Source of the DNA: an uncultured Desulfobacterales bacterium
Lineage (GTDB): Bacteria > Desulfobacterota > Desulfobacteria > Desulfobacterales > JAFDCJ01
Reading direction: 5' to 3'
Length of the DNA: 5,358 nucleotides
Assembly: GCA_945787595.1 (NCBI GenBank)
Contig: CALZJV010000449.1
Location: forward strand, 1 to 5,358
Made by a program: the position numbers and the translations under genes. The notes beneath the pieces were generated by a model. The model saw only the letters and a list, made by a program, of their open reading frames with translations, was not told the DNA's origin and did not search any database. Of this stretch, positions 1 through 5,262 are shown in pieces (the stretch's first letter is position 1; every line of letters begins with the position of its first letter).

Positions 1-98
1 CAACAAAGTTGGAATTATCAGGGACTGCTAAATTTTGTGATATCATCAAGCCCAGTTCTTGAGACCAGAGTTGTGATTGCTGCTATATATATTGACAA

Positions 99-128
99 TT
101 GACAGCCTTCAAAACTGTCAGATATACG
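99..128 (+). promoter_or_regulatory. Possible sigma-70-type promoter with overlapping dyad
   Basis: A perfect TTGACA lies at 99-104 and TATACG at 123-128, with an 18-nt spacer. The -35 box is consensus and the -10 box matches TATAAT at four positions. A small inverted repeat, TGACAG (100-105) and CTGTCA (115-120), overlaps the -35 box and spacer and could be an operator. A second TTGACA at 92-97 has no matching -10 box. No clear gene follows, and a terminator-like hairpin lies about 150 bp downstream, so this may be a chance match or serve a small RNA. Confidence 0.3.
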
Positions 129-196
129 TATCATATCATCATACATTTCGATAACGGTCGAATTGCAGAGAATGGCAAGTTCCCCAATAATTGAAA

Positions 197-262
197 TACC
201 CCGCCAGTATCCCGCCTATCTCACGAGTACCCCGCCGGTTTTAATAAAAAACATACCCCGCC
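197..262. repeat. Cluster of four TACCCCGCC-type repeats
   Basis: TACCCCGCC occurs at 197-205, 228-236 and 254-262, and TATCCCGCC at 208-216, all in the same direction. Start-to-start spacings are 11, 20 and 26 bp. The exact complement, GGCGGGGTA, recurs at 5023-5031 near the right end of the transposon, with related GGCGGG motifs at 5122 and 5152. Clustered short direct repeats of this kind are typical of transposase-binding sites at the ends of IS21-like and Tn7-like elements, so this may be the end of a related, second element. The last copy also forms part of the terminator-like hairpin that follows. Confidence 0.6.
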
Positions 263-297
263 ATTCTGAGCCTATACGCAGTGCGGGTATTTTTTTG
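245..297. terminator. Probable bidirectional intrinsic terminator
   Basis: ATACCCCGC (253-261) can pair with GCGGGTAT (283-290), giving an eight-pair stem with one bulged C and a 21-nt loop. On the + strand it is followed by seven T (291-297 region). An A-rich stretch precedes the stem (245-250), so the - strand also ends in a T-rich tract. The loop is longer than in a typical terminator, which lowers confidence. It would insulate the transposon from transcription arriving from the left. Confidence 0.45.
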
Positions 298-349
298 TAT
301 TACACACTGTCTGAAATGTTCATATCTCAACTATCCTCACCCTGGAAGA

Positions 350-430
350 CCGGGACATCGTGCACATCGTGCATAGAGATTCAAGAAACACTTATTCCCA
401 GGCTATGCACGTTGTGCACGAACGTCCCGG
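350..430. repeat. Long near-perfect inverted repeat beside the transposon
   Basis: The arm at 350-376 (27 bp) is the reverse complement of 403-430 (28 bp) apart from one mismatch and a two- or three-base difference near the CATCG/GAACG segment. The loop is 26 nt. Each arm contains nested GTGCAC/GTGCAT motifs, and the first arm is partly built of a 9-bp direct repeat, ACATCGTGC (355-363 and 364-372). No T tract follows, so it is not a simple intrinsic terminator. It could be a REP-like palindrome, an operator or a recombination site. It ends only 10 bp outside the transposon's left end, so it may be part of the target that attracted the insertion. Confidence 0.7.
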
Positions 431-440
431 TTATCAAGTA

Positions 441-467
441 TGCTACCTCCGGTTAGAAATGGACCCA
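441..467 (+). repeat. Left terminal inverted repeat (27 bp)
   Basis: It begins TGCTACCTCCGGTTAGAAAT and ends in GGACCCA, and matches the reverse complement of 5256-5282 at all 27 positions. The TG start agrees with the TG...CA termini of IS21-family elements. The match stops sharply at both sides: the bases at 440 and 5283 do not pair. Confidence 0.95.
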
Positions 468-539
468 CCTTCCGCCGGAAAACGGACCCACCTTAACGGA
501 TATTGTCGATAATATCACATCATCAATCCAACGGACCCA
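461..539 (+). repeat. Left-end GGACCCA motif array (probable IstA sites)
   Basis: GGACCCACC occurs at 461-469 and 484-492, and GGACCCA at 533-539. The first two copies share a wider context, an A-rich stretch before and CTT after, and lie 23 bp apart, about two helical turns, so bound proteins would sit on the same DNA face. The first copy overlaps the inner part of the terminal repeat. The third lies 49 bp further in. IS21-family ends are known to carry multiple transposase-binding repeats; assigning these motifs to IstA is inference. Confidence 0.7.
499..516. promoter_or_regulatory. 18-bp near-palindrome, candidate operator or ParB-type site
   Basis: GATATTGTCGATAATATC has arms GATATT/AATATC around a TCGA centre; only the pair 505/510 breaks the symmetry. 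It lies between the second and third GGACCCA motifs, upstream of all five genes. A palindrome of this size is the kind of site bound by ParB-family proteins (parS is a 16-bp palindrome) or by a repressor. The element's own ParB-like protein is the obvious candidate ligand, but this is inference. I see no second copy in the window. Confidence 0.5.
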
Positions 540-585
540 GCAATTCCCTCAACAAGTTTTTCATCAAAATGTATTTTACAAAAGA

Positions 586-649
586 ATGCCCTCGTTATAC
601 CAAGTTTTTGGAAAGTCTATAACAAACAAGAAAGGTAAAACGAGGGCAT
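586..649 (+). promoter_or_regulatory. Leader inverted repeat masking the first ribosome site
   Basis: The arm at 586-601 (ATGCCCTCGTTATACC) is complementary to 634-649 with a single mismatch at 597; the inner-to-outer core of 11 bp, ATGCCCTCGTT/AACGAGGGCAT, is perfect. The loop is 32 nt (602-633). The right arm contains the ribosome-binding sequence GAGGG (642-646) and reaches into the start-codon region (ATG 648 and 651). A transcript that starts upstream of 586 would fold so that this site is buried, while one starting inside the loop would leave it free. This resembles the hairpins that stop transposase translation on read-through transcripts in IS10 and IS50. I could not place a convincing promoter nearby. 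Confidence 0.55.
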
Positions 650-650
650 G

Positions 651-695
651 ATGGATTTTATAAACAAGATAAGCGAACATTTAGCTTTTTTATAA
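651..695 (+). CDS. Short ORF, probable 5' part of the zinc-ribbon gene
   Basis: ATG 651 follows GAGGG (642-646) at good spacing and reads MDFINKISEHLAFL before a TAA at 693-695. The last codons are GCT TTT TTA, which contain the heptamer T TTT TTA (686-692), a classical X XXY YYZ -1 slippery pattern. A -1 shift there enters the frame of the downstream zinc-ribbon gene and continues without a stop to 1234, giving about 194 residues. One missing T in the run would explain the same picture. The joined segment (including YCPDWYRGG and ARYYWAIRF) reads like folded protein. Alternatively, this is an independent leader peptide or chance ORF. Confidence 0.45.
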   Translation: MDFINKISEHLAFL

Positions 696-748
696 TTCAA
701 ATACAACCTTTTTTTCGATACTGCCCGGATTGGTACCGAGGCGGTGAG

Positions 749-1234
749 GTGCGTTGTATTGTTGCCCGATACTATTGGGCTATCCGTTTTGTGATAAAGC
801 AAAAGTCTGAATTAAAAAATTATCTGACTAGCTGCCGACACTGTCAGATCCTATTTTTTACCCACCCGCGCAATACCCGCCGAAACGATCTTTTATGTCC
901 GTTTGGATGTCGAGAAGCCCGCCGCAAGCAAAAATCCACGGAAAGAAGTGTCGCCTATTATCGTGACAAAGAGGGCAAAGATAAAAAGAAAGAGTTGAAC
1001 AAACGTCGAAATCAGGTAAAGGACATCCCCGCTTCGACAACCGATAGGTCTGTCGGCAATAAGGTCGAAGCTGATCGAAGGATTCTTCTTTCGCATATTC
1101 AGGTGGTCATCAGCCTCATTGAAGGTCACTGGGTGGAATTGAAAAATATCAAGGCCCTTATTGCGAAAATATTGAGACAACACAGCATCGACTTAAAGAA
1201 AAATCTATTTTATCAATATCAAGTGCCTCCGTAA
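749..1234 (+). CDS. Zinc-ribbon accessory protein of the transposon
   Basis: This codes for 161 residues from GTG 749, preceded by GAGG at 738-741 with a 7-nt spacer. The frame stays open upstream to a TAA at 620-622 but has no ATG, GTG or TTG before 749, so the natural start may be ATG 651 joined by a -1 frameshift. In GTG numbering, C29-x2-C32 and C50-x3-C54 form a four-cysteine zinc-binding motif, followed by a highly basic stretch (residues about 55-90) with RRK and KKKELNKRR clusters, as expected for nucleic-acid binding. The C-terminal part (about 107-155) is predicted-helical in character. I recall similar CPFGCRE-containing proteins beside IS21-like genes but cannot name a family. It could be a regulator or DNA-binding partner of the transposase. 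It precedes the ParB-like gene by 60 nt. Confidence 0.7.
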   Translation: MRCIVARYYWAIRFVIKQKSELKNYLTSCRHCQILFFTHPRNTRRNDLLCPFGCREARRKQKSTERSVAYYRDKEGKDKKKELNKRRNQVKDIPASTTDRSVGNKVEADRRILLSHIQVVISLIEGHWVELKNIKALIAKILRQHSIDLKKNLFYQYQVPP

Positions 1235-1243
1235 CAGGCAAAA

Positions 1244-1275
1244 ACGAGGGAACAAATAAGTGGATCTGTTCTCGT
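1244..1275 (+). promoter_or_regulatory. Intergenic hairpin before the ParB-like gene
   Basis: ACGAGGGAACA (1244-1254) pairs with TGTTCTCGT (1267-1275), nine base pairs with a GG bulge and a 12-nt loop. It sits just upstream of the AGAGG ribosome site (1281-1285). The left arm repeats the AACGAGGG found in the leader hairpin at 639-646, so CCCTCGTT at 589-596 could in principle pair with either. No T tract follows, so it is not an intrinsic terminator; it may tune processing or translation. Confidence 0.35.
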
Positions 1276-1294
1276 ATCGCAGAGGTTGGCAGTC

Positions 1295-2140
1295 ATGAGC
1301 GAATATATGATGATTCCGATTGATAAAATCGGACAACGCTACAGTGAGTTGCGCATCATCGATCCGGGGGCCGAGACGGCTATGGTGCGATCGATGCAGT
1401 TTTACGGGCAGATGACGCCGGTGGTGGTTTGCCAAACGGAAAGACGCCCTGAGATGATCGATGGTTTTAAACGGTTACGGGCGGGGATCAAGCTGGATTT
1501 TACTCAACTTAGCGCGAGGATTTTTCCGGGACGGATTCGTGCGGCCAAGGCCGCCATGATCCAGCTCAATATACAGGCCCGAACGATATCGGATCTGGAA
1601 AAAGCAATGGTGATCCGTTCGCTGCACCGCGACGACGGTTTGACCCAGGTGGAGATTGCAGCGCTTTTAGGTCGTCACAAAAGTTGGGTATGTCGGCGGC
1701 TATCGCTGGTCGAGCACTTGAGCGATGAAGTTATCGACTACTTGAAGCTGGCTCTGATCACCACGACCATCGGCCGGGAATTGGCCCGGTTGCCGCGCGG
1801 CAACCAACCCGGCGCCTTGCAGACGATAGTCAAGTATCATTTTGACAGCCGTGAGACGAGCAGATTGGTTGCTTTGCTGCTAAAGGAACCCCGGTGGAAT
1901 CATGACGCCATTTTGAGATTTCCGGAACCGATTTTGGAAGACCGCCAGCCGCAGCCACCTTCAAAGTCAAAAGGGCCTTCACTTTTTTCAAGGCTCATTA
2001 AGTTGGAGATTTGGATGAAGGCGACATCGCATCGGCAACTGGATCATATATCCATGCCCGCACGCAACCGGCTGCTTTCAGTGATGCAGCGCATTGAAAC
2101 GATCTTCGAGGGCATCCGCAAGCAACTCGGTTCGATGTGA
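1295..2140 (+). CDS. ParB-like DNA-binding protein
   Basis: This encodes 281 residues. ATG 1295 is chosen because AGAGG (1281-1285) lies 9 nt before it; an in-frame TTG at 1286 directly abuts that site and is unlikely. Residues 7-64 match the ParB/Srx N-terminal domain: an IPIDKI opening, GQMTPVVV (38-45), and IDGFKRLRAG (55-64) in place of the usual GxRRxRA box. A QLNIQAR segment (90-96) corresponds to the box known as ENxQR in ParB. A helix-turn-helix follows at about 116-137 (LTQVEIAALLGRHKSWVCRRL). ParB proteins bind palindromic parS sites, and several are CTP-dependent clamps; whether this one binds CTP is unclear because the box is altered. No ParA partner is present, which argues against ordinary plasmid partition. 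An 8-nt gap to istA suggests coupled translation. It could select targets, bring the ends together, or repress the operon. Confidence 0.85.
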   Translation: MSEYMMIPIDKIGQRYSELRIIDPGAETAMVRSMQFYGQMTPVVVCQTERRPEMIDGFKRLRAGIKLDFTQLSARIFPGRIRAAKAAMIQLNIQARTISDLEKAMVIRSLHRDDGLTQVEIAALLGRHKSWVCRRLSLVEHLSDEVIDYLKLALITTTIGRELARLPRGNQPGALQTIVKYHFDSRETSRLVALLLKEPRWNHDAILRFPEPILEDRQPQPPSKSKGPSLFSRLIKLEIWMKATSHRQLDHISMPARNRLLSVMQRIETIFEGIRKQLGSM

Positions 2141-2144
2141 GGTG
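2139..2144 (+). promoter_or_regulatory. istA ribosome-binding site overlapping the upstream stop codon
   Basis: GAGGTG shares its first two bases with the TGA stop of the ParB-like gene (2138-2140) and sits 4 nt before the istA ATG. This arrangement favours re-initiation by ribosomes finishing the upstream gene, so transposase output would follow ParB-like protein synthesis. Confidence 0.7.
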
Positions 2145-2148
2145 AACT

Positions 2149-3675
2149 ATGGTCGAGTATATCCGCAGCCATGAGGAATTGAAGCACCTGGTGATTACCA
2201 AGCACGCAGATGGATGCAGCATCCGCGGTCTTGCCCGACATTTCGCGATAGGGCGCAACACGGTGCGGCGGATTTTGCGTCAAAACCAGAAAGCCCGTGA
2301 CAAGGGTCACGATGTTTTATCAGAAAAAAAAGTGCTCAGGCGTGCAAGCAAACTGGATCCATTCTTGCCGTTGATAAAACAGCTTTTAAAACAATACCCG
2401 GATATTACCGGTGTGCGGCTCTATGAGGAGCTTAAAGAGGCCGGTTTTCAGGGCGGCAGCACGATTGTGACCGATCGTCTAAGACAGATGCGCCCGCGTG
2501 CCAAAAGAGAACCGATTGTAAGTTTTGAGACGCCACCCGGCCAGCAGGGACAAATGGATTGGAGCCCGTACACGATCGGCTTTACCCGCTGCGGGAAGCA
2601 AAAGGTGCTGTGTTATTCATATATCCTGGGTTTTTCGCGCAGACAGTATATCGATTTTACCCTTGATCGCAAATTTTTTACCCTGATCAGACGACATCAG
2701 GATGCATTTGCCTATTATGGCGGCGTGCCGAAGACATGCCTTTATGACGGTGAAAAGACGGTCGTTCTGCGCTGGGAAGCCGGTAAGCCGGTGTTCAATC
2801 CGGCCTTTGTTGCATTTATCAGCCATTACCATTGTCGTCCCATAGCTTGCCGGCCGGGGCGGGCCCAAACCAAGGGAAAAGTGGAACAACCATTTAAATT
2901 TATTGAAAGTAATCTTTTCAACGCAAGAAAATTCGAAGACCTTGAGCATCTGAGGCAAACTGCCGCTTGGTGGCTCGCGAATCGCTCCGACACCCATATC
3001 CATGACACCACGGGACAGCCGCCCATCAAGCTGTTTTTGGAGCAGGAAAAAGCCGCGCTGTTGCCTTTGCCCCTGCATGCCTATGACAGCTCCGAGGTGG
3101 CGCTAAGGGTATGCCGGCCAGACGGATATTTGGAACACGACACCAATCTGTATTCGCTGCCCTATGAGTATGTGGCCGATATACTCACCTTAAAGGCCAC
3201 AGAGAAAGAGATTTTTATTTACAGCCCCGAACTTGTTCAAATCGCCTGTCACGAACGAAAACCCTTGGGGGCGGGCGCCACCGTGGAAGATCCGGATCAT
3301 CGAAAGTCAGCCAAACTGCGTTACGGCCTTGAGCCAGTCAAAGAAACCTTCATGCAGTTAGGTGATGGCGCTGAGGCTTTTCTGCAAGGTTTAAAACAGT
3401 GCCATCCGAGAAATTGTGGATTTCAGGCCCGCTATATTCTTCGGTTGAAAGAACACTATTTGGCCGAAGACATCCATCGCGCCATCTGCCATGCGGTTAA
3501 ATACTGCGCTTTTGACGGCAAGTCCATCGAACGGATCTTAAAAGCCAGGGCCAAACCGCGCACGCTGGAGTCGATACGAAATGAGCAAGCCGGAAAAATT
3601 TTCGAAACATTGCCTAAAATCAGGCAGCGCTCGCTCACAGCGTATTGCCAGCTTTTGTCAGCAAAGGAGACATAA
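2149..3675 (+). CDS. istA: IS21-family transposase IstA (DDE)
   Basis: This is a 508-residue protein, within the family range. A helix-turn-helix lies at about 24-44 (SIRGLARHFAIGRNTVRRIL) for end recognition. The RNase H-like catalytic core carries the DDE triad: D137 in GQMDW, D200 in LYDGEKT, and E246 in TKGKVEQ. After it comes the family pattern HDTTGQPPIKLF (285-296) and a beta-rich C-terminal domain (about 321-371) with DTNLYSLP and IACHERK, as in Mu/IS21 transposases. IstA is known to bind the terminal repeats as a multimer and to catalyse cleavage and strand transfer with IstB. The gene is intact, with no frameshift or missing catalytic residue. The start ATG 2149 has a GAGGTG ribosome site. 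One nucleotide separates its stop from istB. Confidence 0.97.
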   Translation: MVEYIRSHEELKHLVITKHADGCSIRGLARHFAIGRNTVRRILRQNQKARDKGHDVLSEKKVLRRASKLDPFLPLIKQLLKQYPDITGVRLYEELKEAGFQGGSTIVTDRLRQMRPRAKREPIVSFETPPGQQGQMDWSPYTIGFTRCGKQKVLCYSYILGFSRRQYIDFTLDRKFFTLIRRHQDAFAYYGGVPKTCLYDGEKTVVLRWEAGKPVFNPAFVAFISHYHCRPIACRPGRAQTKGKVEQPFKFIESNLFNARKFEDLEHLRQTAAWWLANRSDTHIHDTTGQPPIKLFLEQEKAALLPLPLHAYDSSEVALRVCRPDGYLEHDTNLYSLPYEYVADILTLKATEKEIFIYSPELVQIACHERKPLGAGATVEDPDHRKSAKLRYGLEPVKETFMQLGDGAEAFLQGLKQCHPRNCGFQARYILRLKEHYLAEDIHRAICHAVKYCAFDGKSIERILKARAKPRTLESIRNEQAGKIFETLPKIRQRSLTAYCQLLSAKET

Positions 3676-3676
3676 T

Positions 3677-4465
3677 ATGGCCATCGCCTCTGATCCATTG
3701 GCTGATATCTGTAATAATTTAAAATTGCTTAAACTTTATCGCATGCAAGAGACACTCGATATGGAGTTGGCGCGTGCGGAAAAAGAAAATTCACCGACGA
3801 CAACCGTGCTTCAGCGTTTGCTTTCGATCGAAGCGGCATCATTAATCGAACGGCGTATCGAACGGCGAATTAAAGAATCAAAACTGCCTGAGCGTAAGAT
3901 CCTTGCGGATTTTAATTTCGATTTTCAGACTGCAATCGATAAAAAGCAAATCATGCAACTGTCCAACCTTGGGTTCATCGAGCGTAAACAATGGCTTATT
4001 TTAGCCGGCAGTTCCGGCGTCGGCAAAAGCCATATCGCCAAAGCCCTGTTATTGATCTGCTGCCAGCAGCTGTATCGATGCCGATATACAACGGCTTCAG
4101 AGATGCTGCGCAATCTGCTCTCTGGGCTTGCCGACGATACGTTGGATAAAAAACTGAAGTTGTACATCCGACCACAAGTGCTATTAATCGATGAAATCGG
4201 CTTTGATCGACTCGAGCAGGAGTCGGCCAGAAATGCATCGCTATTTTTCAAGGTGATTGAAGGGCGGTATTGTAAAAATTCAACGATACTGACCACAAAT
4301 ATCGATTTTAAGGCCCTTGGCGATTATCTCGGCGATCCGGTTATCACAGCTTCGCTGGTGGATCGTATGGTGCATCATGCGATTATCATCAACATTGACG
4401 GCCCCAGTTATCGAATCTACGAATCCAAAACCCTGAATCGTGCATCGGTGAAAAAGAAAAAATGA
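3677..4465 (+). CDS. istB: IS21-family AAA+ ATPase IstB
   Basis: This is a 262-residue protein of normal family length. ATG 3677 is chosen because AAAGGAGA (3663-3670) lies 6 nt before it, inside the end of istA; an earlier in-frame ATG at 3581 would add 32 residues overlapping istA and lacks support. Walker A is GSSGVGKS (111-118), somewhat unlike the common GPPGTGKT. Walker B is VLLIDE (168-173), sensor-1 is N208 in LTTN, and the conserved SLVDRM segment (226-231) holds a candidate arginine finger, R230. IstB belongs to the DnaA/DnaC-like AAA+ group and is known to form ATP-dependent decamers that bend target DNA and stimulate IstA. The C-terminus ends in a lysine run (VKKKK), encoded by A-rich codons, just before the overlapping next gene. 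Confidence 0.97.
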   Translation: MAIASDPLADICNNLKLLKLYRMQETLDMELARAEKENSPTTTVLQRLLSIEAASLIERRIERRIKESKLPERKILADFNFDFQTAIDKKQIMQLSNLGFIERKQWLILAGSSGVGKSHIAKALLLICCQQLYRCRYTTASEMLRNLLSGLADDTLDKKLKLYIRPQVLLIDEIGFDRLEQESARNASLFFKVIEGRYCKNSTILTTNIDFKALGDYLGDPVITASLVDRMVHHAIIINIDGPSYRIYESKTLNRASVKKKK

Positions 4466-4977
4466 CCCGGCGTTTCACTTCCGATGAACTGTATGCGATA
4501 CGCAATCATATCCCTATCGACATCTTGATCGAGAAGCTGCTTGGTGTTGCTGTGAAGCATACGCAAAATCAGCTCCATTTTTCATGTCCGTTATGCGCTG
4601 GTTTTCAAACATCGATCCTTCGGGAAAAAAATCTTTCCCGCTGTTTTGATTGTAGCAAAAATTTTAATACCATCGAAATCGTGATGTATCACATGCATAT
4701 CGGCTTTGTCGAAAGTGTCAATCGACTAAAACAGTATCAGGCAGATTTAACGAAACCCACCAGTTTGCTTAAAAAGCGAAAAAAGGCTCATTCGCCGGTG
4801 GCCATCTCAGAGATCATTGCCGATAGTTTTCCTGCAGCAAGACATAAACCAACTTGCAACACAAATCCCGCAGAAAATAAGCAAGCCATTTCAAAACGTA
4901 TCGATGATCTCGAAAAAAGATTTGATACACTCAGCGCTCATGTAGAGAAACTTTGTCGCCTGATCCTTTCCAGGTAA
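4462..4977 (+). CDS. CHC2/DnaG-like zinc-finger protein with coiled coil
   Basis: This encodes 171 residues; the ATG overlaps the istB stop (ATGA), so translation is probably coupled. The first 90 residues resemble the N-terminal zinc-binding domain of DnaG-type primases: an N-terminal helix pair (7-30), then C42-x2-C45 and C61-x2-C64 around a beta hairpin, then a helix ending in GFVESVNRL (81-89). DnaG uses Cys-His-Cys-Cys; here the second ligand is Cys. No TOPRIM catalytic domain follows, so it cannot be a primase by itself. Residues 98-108 are strongly basic, and 139-169 show heptads (I143, I147, L150, F154, L157, V161, L164, I168) consistent with a coiled coil for oligomerisation. It may bind single-stranded or primer-template DNA, for example to guide insertion to replication forks, but the function is unknown. 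Confidence 0.85.
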   Translation: MTRRFTSDELYAIRNHIPIDILIEKLLGVAVKHTQNQLHFSCPLCAGFQTSILREKNLSRCFDCSKNFNTIEIVMYHMHIGFVESVNRLKQYQADLTKPTSLLKKRKKAHSPVAISEIIADSFPAARHKPTCNTNPAENKQAISKRIDDLEKRFDTLSAHVEKLCRLILSR

Positions 4978-4985
4978 TTTTTTTT
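4959..4985 (+). terminator. Weak candidate terminator at the end of the operon
   Basis: CCTG (4959-4962) and CAGG (4971-4974) form a 4-bp stem with an 8-nt loop that overlaps the end of the last gene. The stop codon TAA follows, then eight T (4978-4985). The T tract is good but the stem is short, so termination would be inefficient. Confidence 0.25.
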
Positions 4986-5255
4986 ATGAATAGGATAGCT
5001 CACTTCTTGCTGCTCGTGTATCGGCGGGGTAATAGATTTGTGTTCGGCCGCGGGCTCCAGCAGGTCTATCGCGACCAAGATCTTCCTTGTTATCATTCGC
5101 TACAGGATATGGCAGGCTGATGGCGGGGCGAGGTCCTTTTTTATTTTTGATGGCGGGTTCCGGCAGGCCTGGCGCGTTTATGTTTTAGTCCGGAAATCTT
5201 TCTTCTTATTTCTTAAAACGATCAACTTTAGGGTGGGTCCATTTTTCTTCTTTAA
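4978..5255. other. Non-coding 3' region of the transposon with GGCGGG repeats
   Basis: I find no credible gene here; an open frame at 5038-5280 runs into the terminal repeat and has low-complexity, phenylalanine-rich content. The segment carries GGCGGGGTA (5023-5031), GATGGCGGGG (5119-5128) and GATGGCGGGT (5149-5158). The first is the exact complement of the TACCCCGCC repeats outside the left end. The region also contains an 8-bp palindrome, CAGGCCTG, near 5164-5171 and T-rich runs. It may be a remnant of a related element's end, or an enlarged right end with extra protein-binding sites. Confidence 0.5.
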
Positions 5256-5262
5256 TGGGTCC
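5232..5262 (-). repeat. Right-end GGACCCA motif pair (probable IstA sites)
   Basis: Read on the - strand, GGACCCA occurs within 5256-5262 and GGACCCACC at 5232-5240, 22 bp apart. This mirrors the 23-bp spacing of the first two motifs at the left end, and both right copies are preceded by A-rich sequence, as on the left. The outer copy is part of the terminal repeat. Confidence 0.7.

Larger units (their letters stand above)
1..440. other. Left flank of the transposon; no convincing gene
   Basis: No open frame here looks like a gene. Frame 1 is open from the window edge to a TGA at 100-102 and could be the last 33 codons of a truncated gene, but frame 3 also stays open to 60-62 and I recognise neither peptide. 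A longer open frame (163-456, TTG start) runs straight through the TACCCCGCC repeats, the terminator-like hairpin and the left transposon end, so it is not credible as a protein. The segment holds a possible promoter, a repeat cluster, a probable terminator and a long inverted repeat, each listed separately. It looks like intergenic DNA or debris of another mobile element. Confidence 0.6.

Noticed and set aside
197..262. CRISPR-like array
   Set aside because: The repeats are only 9 bp, spacings are irregular (11, 20, 26 bp) and there are no cas genes; they look like protein-binding sites.
350..430. Integron attC site
   Set aside because: The long inverted repeat lacks matching outer GTTRRRY and RYYYAAC core boxes at its edges, and no integrase or gene cassette is visible.
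163..456. Open frame of 97 codons on the + strand in the left flank
   Set aside because: It starts at TTG without a clear ribosome site, passes through four TACCCCGCC repeats, a terminator-like hairpin and a long inverted repeat, and ends inside the transposon terminal repeat. The translation has no protein-like pattern.
1295..2140. Plasmid partition locus
   Set aside because: A ParB-like gene alone, with no ParA ATPase and no replication gene, sits within a transposon operon; a partition role is not supported by the context.
2617..3078. Long open frame (153 codons) on the - strand within istA
   Set aside because: It is antisense to a fully supported transposase, and its open length follows from istA codon use.
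3581..3676. Upstream start for IstB at ATG 3581
   Set aside because: It would overlap istA by 95 nt, the extra residues do not resemble an IstB N-terminus, and ATG 3677 has a near-ideal ribosome site.
3925..4296. Open frame of 123 codons on the - strand within istB
   Set aside because: It lies antisense to the Walker A and Walker B region of istB and its translation shows no recognisable motif.
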